IMG/VR virus record: IMGVR_UViG_3300022865_000009
Coordinates: 1 to 53,814 of that record
Source of the DNA: a virus
DNA length: 53,814 nt
Strand: one strand, 5' to 3'
Shown here: one piece after another, positions 8,765 to 16,195 of the stretch
Numbering within the stretch: the stretch's first letter is position 1
Layout: each line of letters begins with the position of its first letter
The notes under the pieces: model-generated
Seen by the model: the letters and a program-made list of their open reading frames with translations, nothing else
The model's database searches: none
What the model was told of the DNA's origin: nothing
Program-made: the position numbers and the translations under genes

Positions 8765-8937
8765 TGTTTAAGGATAAGCCCCATAAAGTTTCTGGCAAGA
8801 AATTTGGGCCACCACCTAAACGTGGTCCAAACCCACAAGGTTTAAATATGGGAAGTAAAAAAGAAGTAAAAGTAAAAGCAGGTTATCATAAAATGCCTGA
8901 TGGCAGCATTATGAAAAATAGTGCTCATAAAAAATAA
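8764..8937 (+). CDS. Very small basic protein, KRGPNPQGL motif
   Basis: The ATG at 8764 overlaps the preceding TAA and opens a 57-residue frame ending at TAA 8935-8937. The protein contains GPPPKRGPNPQGL and later MPDGSIMKNSAHKK. The KRGPNPQGL motif recurs in short proteins near portal genes in marine phages, from memory. It is lysine-rich with no hydrophobic core, so it may be disordered. Function is unknown; the dense packing between coupled genes supports its being real. Confidence 0.6.
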   Translation: MFKDKPHKVSGKKFGPPPKRGPNPQGLNMGSKKEVKVKAGYHKMPDGSIMKNSAHKK

Positions 8938-8949
8938 AGGAGCAAAATA

Positions 8950-9327
8950 ATGTGGTTAAGTGCAATTAAACTAGCAATGAATGCTGGTACTCATATTTAC
9001 AAAAATAAGCAACAGACGAAAATGCTTATGTCAGATGCTGCTATGAAACATGCTCAGAAAATGAGTACTGGAGAATTAGAGTATTCTGGAAAATTACTAG
9101 AAGCTAGACAATCAGACTGGAAAGACGAATTTATTTTGGTTTTGCTGTCAATTCCAATCGTAATGTTGGGATGGTCAGTATGGTCAGATAATCCTGTACA
9201 TATGGAAAAAATGGAATTATTCTTTTTTCATTTTGGAAACCTGCCTTTTTGGTATCAAACAATTTTTGTTGGTGTTATTGCGAGTGTCTATGGACTTAAA
9301 GCAACCGATCTGATAAAGAGAAAATAA
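8950..9327 (+). CDS. Holin candidate, GTA-holin 3TM-like
   Basis: This 125-residue membrane protein has SDWKDEFILVLLSIP (about 55-69) and later LPFWYQTIFVGVIASVYGL (98-116). The order W-K-D-E-(F/W), hydrophobic segment, then W-Y-Q and a glycine-ending helix matches what I know of the GTA_holin_3TM family. Hydrophobic stretches lie near 61-78 and 98-116, with a possible weak one in the N-terminal part. It would permeabilise the inner membrane at lysis. The M15 endolysin is about 8 kb downstream, so the lysis genes are split. Ribosome site AAAGGAGC precedes the ATG. Confidence 0.65.
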   Translation: MWLSAIKLAMNAGTHIYKNKQQTKMLMSDAAMKHAQKMSTGELEYSGKLLEARQSDWKDEFILVLLSIPIVMLGWSVWSDNPVHMEKMELFFFHFGNLPFWYQTIFVGVIASVYGLKATDLIKRK

Positions 9328-9328
9328 T

Positions 9329-9481
9329 ATGTGGAATTGGATTAAAAAATTATTTACACCTAAAAGACAAGAACCTTTGTTATTAGATAAAGAAGTTACT
9401 GTTGATTATTCTAAGTTAACTAAAGGTGATCTTAAAAAACTACAAGCTCAAGGAAAAATTAAATCTATTTATGATAGATGA
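9329..9481 (+). CDS. Small protein of unknown function (50 aa)
   Basis: The ATG at 9329 lies just after the holin-candidate stop and opens a 50-residue frame ending at TGA 9479-9481. It begins MWNWIKKLFTPKRQEP, an amphipathic basic N-terminus, and continues with TKGDLKKLQAQGKIKSIYD. It overlaps the next gene by 11 bases. The amphipathic start could associate with membrane, but no family is recognised. The TKGDLKKLQ stretch reads like a short helix. Confidence 0.55.
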   Translation: MWNWIKKLFTPKRQEPLLLDKEVTVDYSKLTKGDLKKLQAQGKIKSIYDR

Positions 9482-9716
9482 CACTGACACAATTGGTCTT
9501 GATTACGGAGTAGTTCGTAGAGTTGCCAATAAAAGAATTGAGTCGCTAAAAGACACTATAGTGCACCAGGTTGACAACCTAGAACAACTTAACTATATTA
9601 GAGGGCAAATCAAAGGCCTAGAGTCTTTGCTTCAGGATCTTAAAGACCTGCAGCTTAAACAGGAGCGACTAAATGACGGAGAACTTAACAACTTCGGGAG
9701 AGACCCCGAAGGTTAA
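9471..9716 (+). CDS. Coiled-coil small protein
   Basis: I chose ATG 9471 (MIDDTDTIGLDYG) rather than the upstream in-frame GTG at 9426, because the latter would overlap the preceding gene by 56 bases. The 81-residue product is mostly one helix with heptad-like leucines (residues about 25-65, including LEQLNYIRGQIKGLESLLQ). Proteins of this length and type lie before head genes in many marine phages, from memory, with no known role. Its 3' end overlaps the co-chaperonin gene by 44 bases. Confidence 0.6.
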   Translation: MIDDTDTIGLDYGVVRRVANKRIESLKDTIVHQVDNLEQLNYIRGQIKGLESLLQDLKDLQLKQERLNDGELNNFGRDPEG

Positions 9717-10140
9717 AACAGCATTACTTGATGCTTATAAGACAAAAGAAGAAGTCCAAGAAACAAGATTAGATGCTGATGAAGTATCTAACAATAAACC
9801 TCTTTTAGAAAAACTACCTACTCCAACAGGTTGGAGACTTTTAGTATTGCCTTACGCAGGACCTAAAAAAACTAAAGGTGGAATTCTATTAACAGAAACA
9901 ACTAGCGAAACAATACAGATGACAACCGTATGTGCATTCGTATTGAAAGTTGGTGATCTAGCCTACAAAGATAAAGTTAAATTTCCAGAAGGACCTTGGT
10001 GTGAAAAAGGTGACTGGGTAATTTTCGGAAGATATGCAGGATCTAGATTTAAGATAGATGGCGGAGAAGTTCGTCTTCTAAATGATGATGAAATTATTGC
10101 TAAGATCAACGATCCAGAGGATATACATCATCAATATTAA
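9673..10140 (+). CDS. groES: GroES-like co-chaperonin (Cpn10)
   Basis: This 155-residue protein carries a Cpn10 domain from about residue 48: PTPTGWRLLVLPY, then the mobile loop KKTKGGILLTETTSE (65-79) with the hydrophobic tripeptide ILL that docks on GroEL. It finishes with CEKGDWVIFGRYAGS and EVRLLNDDEIIAKI. The first ~45 residues are an extension beyond the usual ~95-residue protein. It sits directly before scaffold and capsid genes, like T4 gp31, which supports folding of the major capsid protein with the host GroEL. No phage GroEL is present. Confidence 0.88.
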   Translation: MTENLTTSGETPKVKTALLDAYKTKEEVQETRLDADEVSNNKPLLEKLPTPTGWRLLVLPYAGPKKTKGGILLTETTSETIQMTTVCAFVLKVGDLAYKDKVKFPEGPWCEKGDWVIFGRYAGSRFKIDGGEVRLLNDDEIIAKINDPEDIHHQY

Positions 10141-10166
10141 TACATACGCAAAAACAGGAGCTACAA

Positions 10167-11165
10167 ATGTTAGAAAAAAGTGATTATCAAAAAGATAATG
10201 ATACCTCCAAAGAGGTAGAACTAGATACCGATGGTATCCAAGAACAGTCGATTGAAGTTGAAAAACAATCAGAAGTTGAATCAGATGAAAGTGAACCTAG
10301 AGAAGAAGTTGATTTAGGATATACAGAACCTAAAACTGCAGGAATCGAAGGTATTTCAGTTGAAGAAAAAGAAGATAAAAAAGAAACTAAGGTTGATGAT
10401 TTATCCGATGTTTCAGATAAAGTTAAAAAAAGAATTGATAAACTAACTTTTAAAATCAGAGAGTCTGAAAGAAGAGAAAGAGCAGCATTAGATTATGCAA
10501 AATCTCTTAAATCTAAATTAGATGTATCTGAAACTAAATATACTAAAACTAGTAAAAGTTATGTTGAACAATACTCAGCTAGAGTAGCTGCAGAACAAGA
10601 GAAAGCAAGGCAATCTTTAAAAGATGCAATTGTTGATCAAGATGCAGATAAAATTGCTGATGCAAATTCTTTAGTAGCCAAGTTAGCCATTGAAGCAGAA
10701 AAAGCTAAAATGACTGCAGTCGAAGAAGATGAAAGAGAAGCAGCTAGGCAAACAGAAATTACTAGAGCTGAAACTCAACAAACTACTCCACCACCTCAAA
10801 ATCCTACTTATCCAGAACCATCTAGAAAGGCTCAAAATTGGGCTGAAAGTAATGAATGGTTTGGGTCAGATAAGATTATGACAAGTGCTGCGTTTCAAAT
10901 TCACCAAGATCTTATAGACCAGGGGTTTGACGTAGAGAGTCAGGAGTATTATAATGAAATTGATAAAACAATGAAGGATAATTTCCCTCATAAGTTTAAT
11001 CGTCAGGAGCCAAAGAAAATCGTTCAAACTGTGGCCTCTGCTCAACGAAACCAAAACGGACGCCGATCAGTGAAACTCACTCGTTCACAAATAGCTATCG
11101 CTAAAAAATTAGGGGTGCCACTAGAGGAATACGCAAAATACGTGAAGGAGAATGCAAATGGATAA
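10167..11165 (+). CDS. Scaffolding protein candidate
   Basis: This 332-residue protein has a highly acidic N-terminal third, a long coiled-coil centre (about 90-195, rich in E, K, A and R) and a more basic C-terminal end with SVKLTRSQIAIAKKLG. This composition and its place before the major capsid protein fit phage scaffolding proteins, which shape the prohead and are then lost. A good ribosome site (AGGAG) precedes the ATG. No protease domain is visible. The identification is by context and composition, not by a signature motif. Confidence 0.65.
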   Translation: MLEKSDYQKDNDTSKEVELDTDGIQEQSIEVEKQSEVESDESEPREEVDLGYTEPKTAGIEGISVEEKEDKKETKVDDLSDVSDKVKKRIDKLTFKIRESERRERAALDYAKSLKSKLDVSETKYTKTSKSYVEQYSARVAAEQEKARQSLKDAIVDQDADKIADANSLVAKLAIEAEKAKMTAVEEDEREAARQTEITRAETQQTTPPPQNPTYPEPSRKAQNWAESNEWFGSDKIMTSAAFQIHQDLIDQGFDVESQEYYNEIDKTMKDNFPHKFNRQEPKKIVQTVASAQRNQNGRRSVKLTRSQIAIAKKLGVPLEEYAKYVKENANG

Positions 11166-11631
11166 TACTATAAAAAGAACCTCACGCGAGTCAGAAAGCA
11201 GAAAAGAAACTATGAAAAAAACTGCTTGGGCTCCACCATCAAGTTTGGATGCACCACCTGCACCGCAGGGATACGCTCATAGATGGATAAGAACATCTGT
11301 GACTGGGTTTGAGGATACGGCTAACGTAACTAAAAAACTCAGAGAAGGTTGGGAATTTGTAAGAGCAGATGAGATTCTTTCGAACCCAAGCTTAGGCCAA
11401 TATCCTGTAATTAAATCAGGTCAATACGATGGATGCATTGGAATTGGAGGCCTTGTGTTGGCAAGGATACCGGAAGAGATTTTAAAATCGCGCGCTGAGT
11501 ATTTTAATAAAATTACTCAAGACCAAATGACCGCAGTCGATAATGATCTTATGAGGGAGCAACAACCAGGGATGCCAATCAATATTGATAGGCAATCTCG
11601 AGTGACCTTTGGCGGTAATTCTAAGAAATAA
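11158..11631 (+). CDS. Head-region protein of unknown function
   Basis: I start this at ATG 11158 because AAGGAG (11145-11150) sits at good spacing from it and only one base from the alternative ATG at 11152. The 157-residue product contains APPAPQGYAHRWIRTSV and GWEFVRADEI, then GGLVLARIPEE and RAEYFNKI. I associate this pattern with a small head-module protein seen before capsid genes in marine phages. Its function is not known to me. It overlaps the scaffold gene by eight bases. Confidence 0.65.
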   Translation: MDNTIKRTSRESESRKETMKKTAWAPPSSLDAPPAPQGYAHRWIRTSVTGFEDTANVTKKLREGWEFVRADEILSNPSLGQYPVIKSGQYDGCIGIGGLVLARIPEEILKSRAEYFNKITQDQMTAVDNDLMREQQPGMPINIDRQSRVTFGGNSKK

Positions 11632-11692
11632 TTTCTTAACGATAACTACCTAAGGCGGCTAATATAAATAAACATAATAGGAGAAAAAACAA

Positions 11693-12268
11693 ATGTCAAA
11701 CCAATTAGAAAAGTTCGGTCTTAGACCCTACAGAAAACTAGACGGTACACCACTTGTTGGCGCTCAAAACAGATACACTATTGCAAGTAACTACGGTACA
11801 GCAATATTTCAAGGTGACATGGTAATTCCAGTTACTGGTGGAAATATTGAAAGATACCCTGGTAATACTTCAACAGCTGTTGTGGGTGTTTTCAATGGAT
11901 GTTTTTACACAGATCCTACTACGCAAAAGCCGACCTTCTCAAACTACTACCCAGGTTCAGTTGCAACAGCTGATATTACAGCTTTCGTTGTTGATGACCC
12001 TGACGCAGTATTTTTAGTTGATGCTGATGCAACGTTCGCAAGAGCGGATCTGTTTCAAAACTACTCACTAACAGCAGTTAGTGGAAATACTAAAACTGGA
12101 AATTCGGAACAGCAACTTGATGTTTCTGAATCAGGAACTAATGCAACATTTATTGTACAAGCAATAGATATTTCGCAAGACCCTGATAACTCAGATACTA
12201 GTTCAGCTAACGCGAATATTTTAGTTAGAATCAACAATCACTTCTACAGAAGTGGCACAGGACTATAA
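11693..12268 (+). CDS. Head decoration / capsid-associated protein candidate
   Basis: This 191-residue protein is predicted mainly beta and is polar with few charges. It begins MSNQLEKFGLRPYRKLDGTP and has a repeated G/T/S-rich beta pattern. It lies directly before the major capsid gene with its own AATAGGAG ribosome site. Proteins of this form and place are commonly virion decoration or cement proteins. I assign that role by context. A 61-base gap before it has no obvious hairpin. Confidence 0.6.
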   Translation: MSNQLEKFGLRPYRKLDGTPLVGAQNRYTIASNYGTAIFQGDMVIPVTGGNIERYPGNTSTAVVGVFNGCFYTDPTTQKPTFSNYYPGSVATADITAFVVDDPDAVFLVDADATFARADLFQNYSLTAVSGNTKTGNSEQQLDVSESGTNATFIVQAIDISQDPDNSDTSSANANILVRINNHFYRSGTGL

Positions 12269-12282
12269 TAGGAGAATAAATT

Positions 12283-13200
12283 ATGGCTATATCACGATCA
12301 CAACTAGTTAAAGAACTAGAGCCAGGATTGAATGCACTATTCGGCCTGGAATACAACAGATACGAAAATCAGCATGCGGAAATTTTCCCTGCTGAGGCGT
12401 CTGACAGAGCTTTTGAAGAAGAAGTAATGTTAAGCGGTTTCGGTTCAGCACCAGTTAAACAAGAAGGTGCTGGAGTAGTGTTCGATCAAGCTCAAGAGAC
12501 TTTTACAGCTAGATACACACACGATACAATCGCATTAGCATTCTCTATTACAGAAGAAGCTATTGAAGACAATCTGTACGACAGACTTGCAGCTAGATAT
12601 ACTAGAGCACTTGCAAGATCTATGTCTAACACAAAACAAGTCAAAGCGGCTGCTGTTTTAAACAATGGACAAATTACTACTGCTATCGGTGGTGATGGTG
12701 TGTCTTTGGTTAATGCTGCGCATCCGTTAGCAACTGGTGGAACGTTCTCAAACGTACTAGCTGTTGCTGCTGATTTGAATGAAACATCGCTTGAGCAATC
12801 TTTGATTGACATTGCAGGTTTTGTTGACGAAAGAGGACTAAAAGTTGCTCTTAACGGTACTAAAATGATAATTCCAAAAGAATTACAATTTACTGCTGAA
12901 AGACTAATGAAATCACCTCAAAGAGTCGGCACTGCTGATAATGATATCAATGCAATGGTTAACATGGGAATGATTCCTGAAGGATACAGAGTTAATAACT
13001 TCTTATCTGACACTGATTCATTCTTTATTCTTACTGATACGCCTAACGGATTTAAACATTTCGTTAGATCACCTATCAAAACTGCTATGGAAGGCGACTT
13101 CGATACTGGTAACGTAAGATTTAAAGCTAGAGAAAGATACAGCTTCGGTTGGTCTGACCCTAGAGCCGTGTTTGGTAATGGAAACTTACCTACAAGCTAA
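12283..13200 (+). CDS. Major capsid protein
   Basis: This 305-residue protein is the likely main shell subunit with an HK97-like fold. It opens MAISRSQLVKELEPGLNALFG, followed by a region with EEVMLSGFGSAPVK and ARYTHDTIALAFSITEEA. The ARALARSM-like helix (TRALARSMSNTKQ) suggests the spine helix and GFKHFVRSPIKT the later beta region. The terminal RYSFGWSDPRAVFG resembles the ends of Mu gpT/HK97-type capsids. Preference for better codons, the AGGAG ribosome site and the strong terminator right after it fit a highly expressed gene. Confidence 0.85.
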   Translation: MAISRSQLVKELEPGLNALFGLEYNRYENQHAEIFPAEASDRAFEEEVMLSGFGSAPVKQEGAGVVFDQAQETFTARYTHDTIALAFSITEEAIEDNLYDRLAARYTRALARSMSNTKQVKAAAVLNNGQITTAIGGDGVSLVNAAHPLATGGTFSNVLAVAADLNETSLEQSLIDIAGFVDERGLKVALNGTKMIIPKELQFTAERLMKSPQRVGTADNDINAMVNMGMIPEGYRVNNFLSDTDSFFILTDTPNGFKHFVRSPIKTAMEGDFDTGNVRFKARERYSFGWSDPRAVFGNGNLPTS

Positions 13201-13235
13201 TAATCGTTTAGATTAAATACCTAGCGGTATTACTT

Positions 13236-13274
13236 AAAAGGGGTGGTGCATTAATTTGCATTGCCCCTTTTTTT
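13236..13274 (+). terminator. Rho-independent terminator after major capsid gene
   Basis: A 15-bp stem including three G-U pairs is formed by 13236-13250 (AAAAGGGGTGGTGCA) and 13257-13271 around a TTAATT loop, and is followed by a run of T to 13274. It is the clearest terminator in the window. It lies 35 bases after the capsid stop and just before the AT-rich oxygenase genes, which would be expressed by read-through. Confidence 0.88.
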
Positions 13275-13290
13275 ATGTTAAGAAACCACA

Positions 13291-13755
13291 ATGTTCTTGA
13301 GTTCATTTAAAATAAACAATAATTTTAAAGAAACAATCAAAACAGAAATATTAGGTCTTAAAAAAAATTGGAAAAAAGATTTAAATAATGTTAAAGCATT
13401 AACGTCAGGTTTTTTTCCAAACTATTTATTTTTTGATATTTTAAAAAAACAACTTTCTAATAAATTATTTGAGCTCACAAAATCAAAATATAAACCATCT
13501 TGTTGGTGGGCTAATTATTATAATATTGGTCACTATGCCGATGCTCACTCTCATCAACCAGAACACATAAGTAGTATTATTTTTATAAAAACAGATGACA
13601 CAAATCCTTTATATTTTAATTTAAATCCTGGTATTCTTAAAGTTAAAGAAGAAGAAGGATTAGTTCTATTATTTGATTCAAAAATAGAACATGGTGTAGA
13701 TTTTTGCAAAAGCCCAAGAATTACACTGGCCATAGATTTTGTTAAGGATAATTAA
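13291..13755 (+). CDS. 2OG-Fe(II) oxygenase-like protein 1
   Basis: This 154-residue protein has the double-stranded beta-helix signature of the 2OG-FeII_Oxy_5 type: an H-x-H pair (H86, H88 in DAHSHQPEH), a distal histidine H134 (KIEHGV) and R143 as the likely 2-oxoglutarate ligand. Such enzymes hydroxylate or oxidise a substrate using 2-oxoglutarate, O2 and Fe(II). Substrate is unknown. The gene starts 17 bases after the capsid terminator with no clear ribosome site, and is markedly richer in A and T than the capsid gene. It forms a pair with the next gene. Confidence 0.7.
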   Translation: MFLSSFKINNNFKETIKTEILGLKKNWKKDLNNVKALTSGFFPNYLFFDILKKQLSNKLFELTKSKYKPSCWWANYYNIGHYADAHSHQPEHISSIIFIKTDDTNPLYFNLNPGILKVKEEEGLVLLFDSKIEHGVDFCKSPRITLAIDFVKDN

Positions 13756-14259
13756 ATGTCTATATTTAAAGAATTTGATTTTAGTGAAGTTTTAAATAAA
13801 AAAGATTTTGAAACTAAAGCAATAGAATATCTTAAAAAATATCCTTGTTGTGATAAAAAAAATTGCACACACCCCCTTTTTCAAAGTGATTCCGAGTTAT
13901 GGAAAGACAAAGATTTTTATCTAATAGCAGAAAAAATAGCTTCAATTATTTTTAACCATTATCAAAAAAAAATTCATTTAAAAATAAGAATGTGGGCTTA
14001 TTATCAAAAAAAAGATTCAATTCTAGATAGTTATGAGTGGCACAATCATTACAGAGGTGAATCTAAAGAAGAGCTTTCATTTATTATATACTTATCAGAC
14101 ACGGAATTAGGAACATTATTTAAAGTAAACCAAAATATAATTACTTTAAAACCTAAAAAAAATATTTTATATGCATGGAATTCAAAATATGAGCACACTC
14201 CAGAATTAGGTAAACATTTACAAAATAGAGTTATTTTGGCTGGAGATTGTTTAATATAG
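13756..14259 (+). CDS. 2OG-Fe(II) oxygenase-like protein 2
   Basis: This 167-residue protein follows the previous gene without a gap. The metal site reads H96-N-H98 (EWHNHYRG), H147 (KYEHTPE) and R158 (NRVILAG), which fits a small 2OG/Fe(II) oxygenase. A CC-x5-C cluster near residue 31 (YPCCDKKNCTHP) is an extra feature with no obvious counterpart. The two adjacent genes differ in sequence and are not recent duplicates. Substrate unknown; the location among virion genes hints at a virion or envelope target. Confidence 0.65.
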   Translation: MSIFKEFDFSEVLNKKDFETKAIEYLKKYPCCDKKNCTHPLFQSDSELWKDKDFYLIAEKIASIIFNHYQKKIHLKIRMWAYYQKKDSILDSYEWHNHYRGESKEELSFIIYLSDTELGTLFKVNQNIITLKPKKNILYAWNSKYEHTPELGKHLQNRVILAGDCLI

Positions 14260-14275
14260 TATTTGTGTGTATAAT
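14247..14275 (+). promoter_or_regulatory. Strong sigma-70-like promoter
   Basis: TTGTTT (14247-14252), a 17-base spacer and a perfect TATAAT (14270-14275) make a good promoter. The -35 box lies in the last codons of the oxygenase gene. It restarts transcription upstream of the 14365 virion gene and would begin near 14282. Confidence 0.65.
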
Positions 14276-14364
14276 ATAAACACTTAGAATAAATTATTAT
14301 GTAGACTGACTAAGCAGACGGTATAGAGACTACATAGTATAACCGCTATACAGGAGAAACTATT
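14276..14364 (+). promoter_or_regulatory. Structured 5' leader of the 14365 gene
   Basis: Two 6-bp stems can form: ATGTAG (14299-14304) with CTACAT (14330-14335), and GTATAG (14321-14326) with CTATAC (14346-14351). Their halves interleave, so they form either an H-type pseudoknot or two exclusive hairpins. The second stem ends one base from the AGGAG ribosome site (14352-14356), so folding could control translation. No known riboswitch is recognised. Confidence 0.45.
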
Positions 14365-14775
14365 ATGGCAAACACAACTTTTTCAGGCCCGGTTAGATCC
14401 GAAAATGGCTTTGAATCAATTACAAAAAACGAAACAACAGGTGCAGTTTCAGTAAACGCATCTTACGGAGCAACTATTACAGGTGGTGTTCAATCATTAT
14501 CTGGTGCAGGTGCAGTTGATCTTACAAACTTAGTTACAGAACTTACAACAGCCGCAGGTGCTGCTGCAGTTACTTTAGCTGATGGAACAACTTCAGGCCA
14601 AATCAAAATCATTACTATGGTTGTTGATGGTGGCGGAACTGCAACTGTTACTCCAGCCACTTTTGCAAGTGGAACAACTTTAGCTTTCGATGCAGTGGCT
14701 GAAACAGCTACTTTAGTATGGAATAGCTCTATAGGTTGGATTCTTTCTGCAGACAGAGGTGTTACAATAGCTTAA
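14365..14775 (+). CDS. Abundant virion beta-protein candidate
   Basis: This 136-residue protein is rich in A, T, G, S and V with almost no basic residues. It starts MANTTFSGPVRSENGFES and has a beta-repeat pattern around TVTPATFASGTTLAF and ATLVWNSSIGWIL. Proteins like this are common in marine phage structural modules and are probably decoration or fibre subunits. It has its own promoter, structured leader and a downstream hairpin, suggesting high or controlled expression. The role is inferred. Confidence 0.6.
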   Translation: MANTTFSGPVRSENGFESITKNETTGAVSVNASYGATITGGVQSLSGAGAVDLTNLVTELTTAAGAAAVTLADGTTSGQIKIITMVVDGGGTATVTPATFASGTTLAFDAVAETATLVWNSSIGWILSADRGVTIA

Positions 14776-14786
14776 TAAATAATTAG

Positions 14787-14804
14787 TGGCTCCTTCGGGA
14801 GCCA
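14787..14804 (+). other. UUCG-capped 7-bp hairpin
   Basis: TGGCTCC and GGAGCCA flank a TTCG loop, giving a C(UUCG)G tetraloop, one of the most stable RNA hairpins. No T-run follows, so full termination is unlikely. It lies between the 14365 gene and the AGGAG of the next gene and could stabilise the upstream message or set expression ratios. Confidence 0.7.
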
Positions 14805-14819
14805 TGAACTAGGAGAATT

Positions 14820-15146
14820 ATGTTTAAAGGCGATATACAAGCTACAAGATCAACAGCAGGAAACACAGGGACTGCCGTAATTTCACAACCAATAAGGTTA
14901 AAAGGAATTATTGTTGCTAACGATGGTGTTGGAGCAGGTCTTTTAGAATTAACTACCACTTCAAATACTGGGGATACATTATTTATTGCAGACTGTCCAA
15001 CTGGCGATGTGATTAACTTTTCTTTTCCAGACGATGGTATTTTATTTCCAAAAGGAATATTTGTTAAAACTTCAACAAATATTGAAGCTTACACATTATT
15101 AACAGATAAATATTCTGGCCCTAACTTAACAACGAGTAACGGATAA
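14820..15146 (+). CDS. Virion beta-sandwich protein candidate A
   Basis: This 108-residue protein is predicted all-beta, with alternating hydrophobic residues (IRLKGIIVANDGVG) and a PDDGILFPKGIFVKT segment. The next gene has a comparable ending (VPGNGIVFEDGIHVTV), as does the protein at 29995 in overall form. Such small beta-sandwich proteins occur in phage virions near fibres or decorations. The exact position is unknown. It is coupled to the next gene by TAATG. Confidence 0.6.
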   Translation: MFKGDIQATRSTAGNTGTAVISQPIRLKGIIVANDGVGAGLLELTTTSNTGDTLFIADCPTGDVINFSFPDDGILFPKGIFVKTSTNIEAYTLLTDKYSGPNLTTSNG

Positions 15147-15433
15147 TGGGTGGTTCAAGTTTTTCATCAGATCAAGGTAATGCTCATGCAACTGCTACAG
15201 CACAACTAGTTGCAACAGGCGGTAGAGTTAGACTAACTTCTATTCAAGGAGAAGGTATTGCATCAGCATTATTAGTTTTTAAAAGTGGTGGAGCTTCTGG
15301 TTCTACAATAGCTACTTATGGATTTGGTGTAGATGGTTTATCTGTTTATGTTCCAGGAAATGGTATTGTTTTTGAAGATGGTATTCACGTTACAGTAACT
15401 AACTGTCCAAACGTTTCTATAACTTTTACGTAA
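15146..15433 (+). CDS. Virion beta-sandwich protein candidate B
   Basis: This 95-residue protein shares with its upstream neighbour the pattern GxGI-F-x-DGIxV near the C-terminus (GNGIVFEDGIHVTV) and a similar beta-strand rhythm. The two may be diverged paralogues. It is low in charge and rich in G, S, T and A. It is linked to its neighbour by an ATG inside the stop codon. No enzyme motif is present; a structural role is inferred from context. Confidence 0.6.
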   Translation: MGGSSFSSDQGNAHATATAQLVATGGRVRLTSIQGEGIASALLVFKSGGASGSTIATYGFGVDGLSVYVPGNGIVFEDGIHVTVTNCPNVSITFT

Positions 15434-15434
15434 C

Positions 15435-15767
15435 ATGGATTATTACGCTGATCTAGGTTTAGAAATAGGCGAAATAGACATAGATTCTTTTGCAAAAGGT
15501 GGAATGCCTAAACGTAATAAGAAAAACTATCGTAGCACTAAATCTGGTGCAGGAATGACCCGTAAAGGTGTTAAAGCTTACAGAAAATTAAATCCCGGAT
15601 CAAAATTAAAGACAGCAGTTACAGGTAAAGTTAAAAAAGGCAGTAAAGCTGCTAAACGTAGAAAATCATACTGTGCAAGAAGTGCTGGACAAATGAAGCA
15701 GTTTCCAAAAGCAGCAAGAGATCCTAATTCTAGACTAAGACAAGCTAGAAGAAGATGGAAGTGCTAG
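15435..15767 (+). CDS. Basic protein, DUF6321-like
   Basis: This 110-residue protein is strongly basic from residue 24 on. It contains GMTRKGVKAYRKLNPGSKLKTAVT and KAAKRRKSYCARSAGQMK, then RLRQARRRWKC at the end. This matches what I know as DUF6321, found in phages and of unknown function. The high charge suggests nucleic-acid binding, perhaps inside the head. Near the start it has FAKGGMPKR, another K-GG tail-type motif. Confidence 0.75.
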   Translation: MDYYADLGLEIGEIDIDSFAKGGMPKRNKKNYRSTKSGAGMTRKGVKAYRKLNPGSKLKTAVTGKVKKGSKAAKRRKSYCARSAGQMKQFPKAARDPNSRLRQARRRWKC

Positions 15768-15949
15768 AAAAAACATACTGGATGTTTTTAGACATCCTTA
15801 TGTATGTTATACTAGGTTTATTATTTTTTTTAATTTTAGGGGCAACATTTATTAAAACCATGATTGACAAATACATTATAAAATTTCTAGAGTTTTGTGA
15901 CAACACTGTAGCTAAAATATCTAATTTTTTTAACAAAAAGAAGAAGTAA
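15755..15949 (+). CDS. Small single-TM membrane protein
   Basis: This 64-residue protein has one long hydrophobic segment (about 9-34, rich in L, I, F and V) followed by an amphipathic part and a KKKK end. It starts inside the preceding gene with a 13-base overlap. The N-out, basic C-in arrangement fits an inner-membrane protein. A role in lysis is possible because the endolysin is nearby, but it is not a recognised holin. Confidence 0.55.
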   Translation: MEVLEKTYWMFLDILMYVILGLLFFLILGATFIKTMIDKYIIKFLEFCDNTVAKISNFFNKKKK

Positions 15950-15950
15950 C

Positions 15951-16109
15951 ATGATGGTAAAGTGTAAAACTTGCGGCCATGGGTGTCATTGTAGTGAAGA
16001 TAAAATAGATTCTGAACACTACACACCATTAATGGATTTGTGTGAATGTAAAAAATGCCAGCATGAAGTAAAAGAAATTGAATACGAGGAGTGTTTATCG
16101 TGTCAATAA
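15951..16109 (+). CDS. Cysteine-rich small protein, zinc-binding candidate
   Basis: The ATG at 15951, one base after the upstream stop, opens a 52-residue frame. It holds nine cysteines: C5-x2-C8, C12-x-C14, C31-x-C33-x2-C36 and C48-x2-C51, plus nearby histidines. This could bind two zinc ions. Its stop overlaps the next start (TAATG). I do not recognise the family. It lies in a row of very small genes between the DUF6321 protein and the sulfotransferase. Confidence 0.6.
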   Translation: MMVKCKTCGHGCHCSEDKIDSEHYTPLMDLCECKKCQHEVKEIEYEECLSCQ

Positions 16110-16195
16110 TGGAGTGTGCCCGGATGAATTATTATTTTACAGGTGTATTGGTTATAGCTTTTATTGCATTAACAATGATTGTAGCACCAATATGA
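16109..16195 (+). CDS. Tiny single-TM peptide (28 aa)
   Basis: The ATG at 16109 overlaps the preceding stop and the TGA at 16193-16195 overlaps the next ATG. The 28-residue product is a short head (MECARMNYY) and one hydrophobic helix to the end. Stop/start overlap on both sides supports its being translated, yet so short a peptide could be only a coupling device. No function can be assigned. Confidence 0.4.
   Translation: MECARMNYYFTGVLVIAFIALTMIVAPI

Noticed and set aside
9426-9716. Upstream GTG start for the coiled-coil protein
   Set aside because: It would overlap the 9329-9481 gene by 56 bases and has no ribosome site; ATG 9471 fits better.
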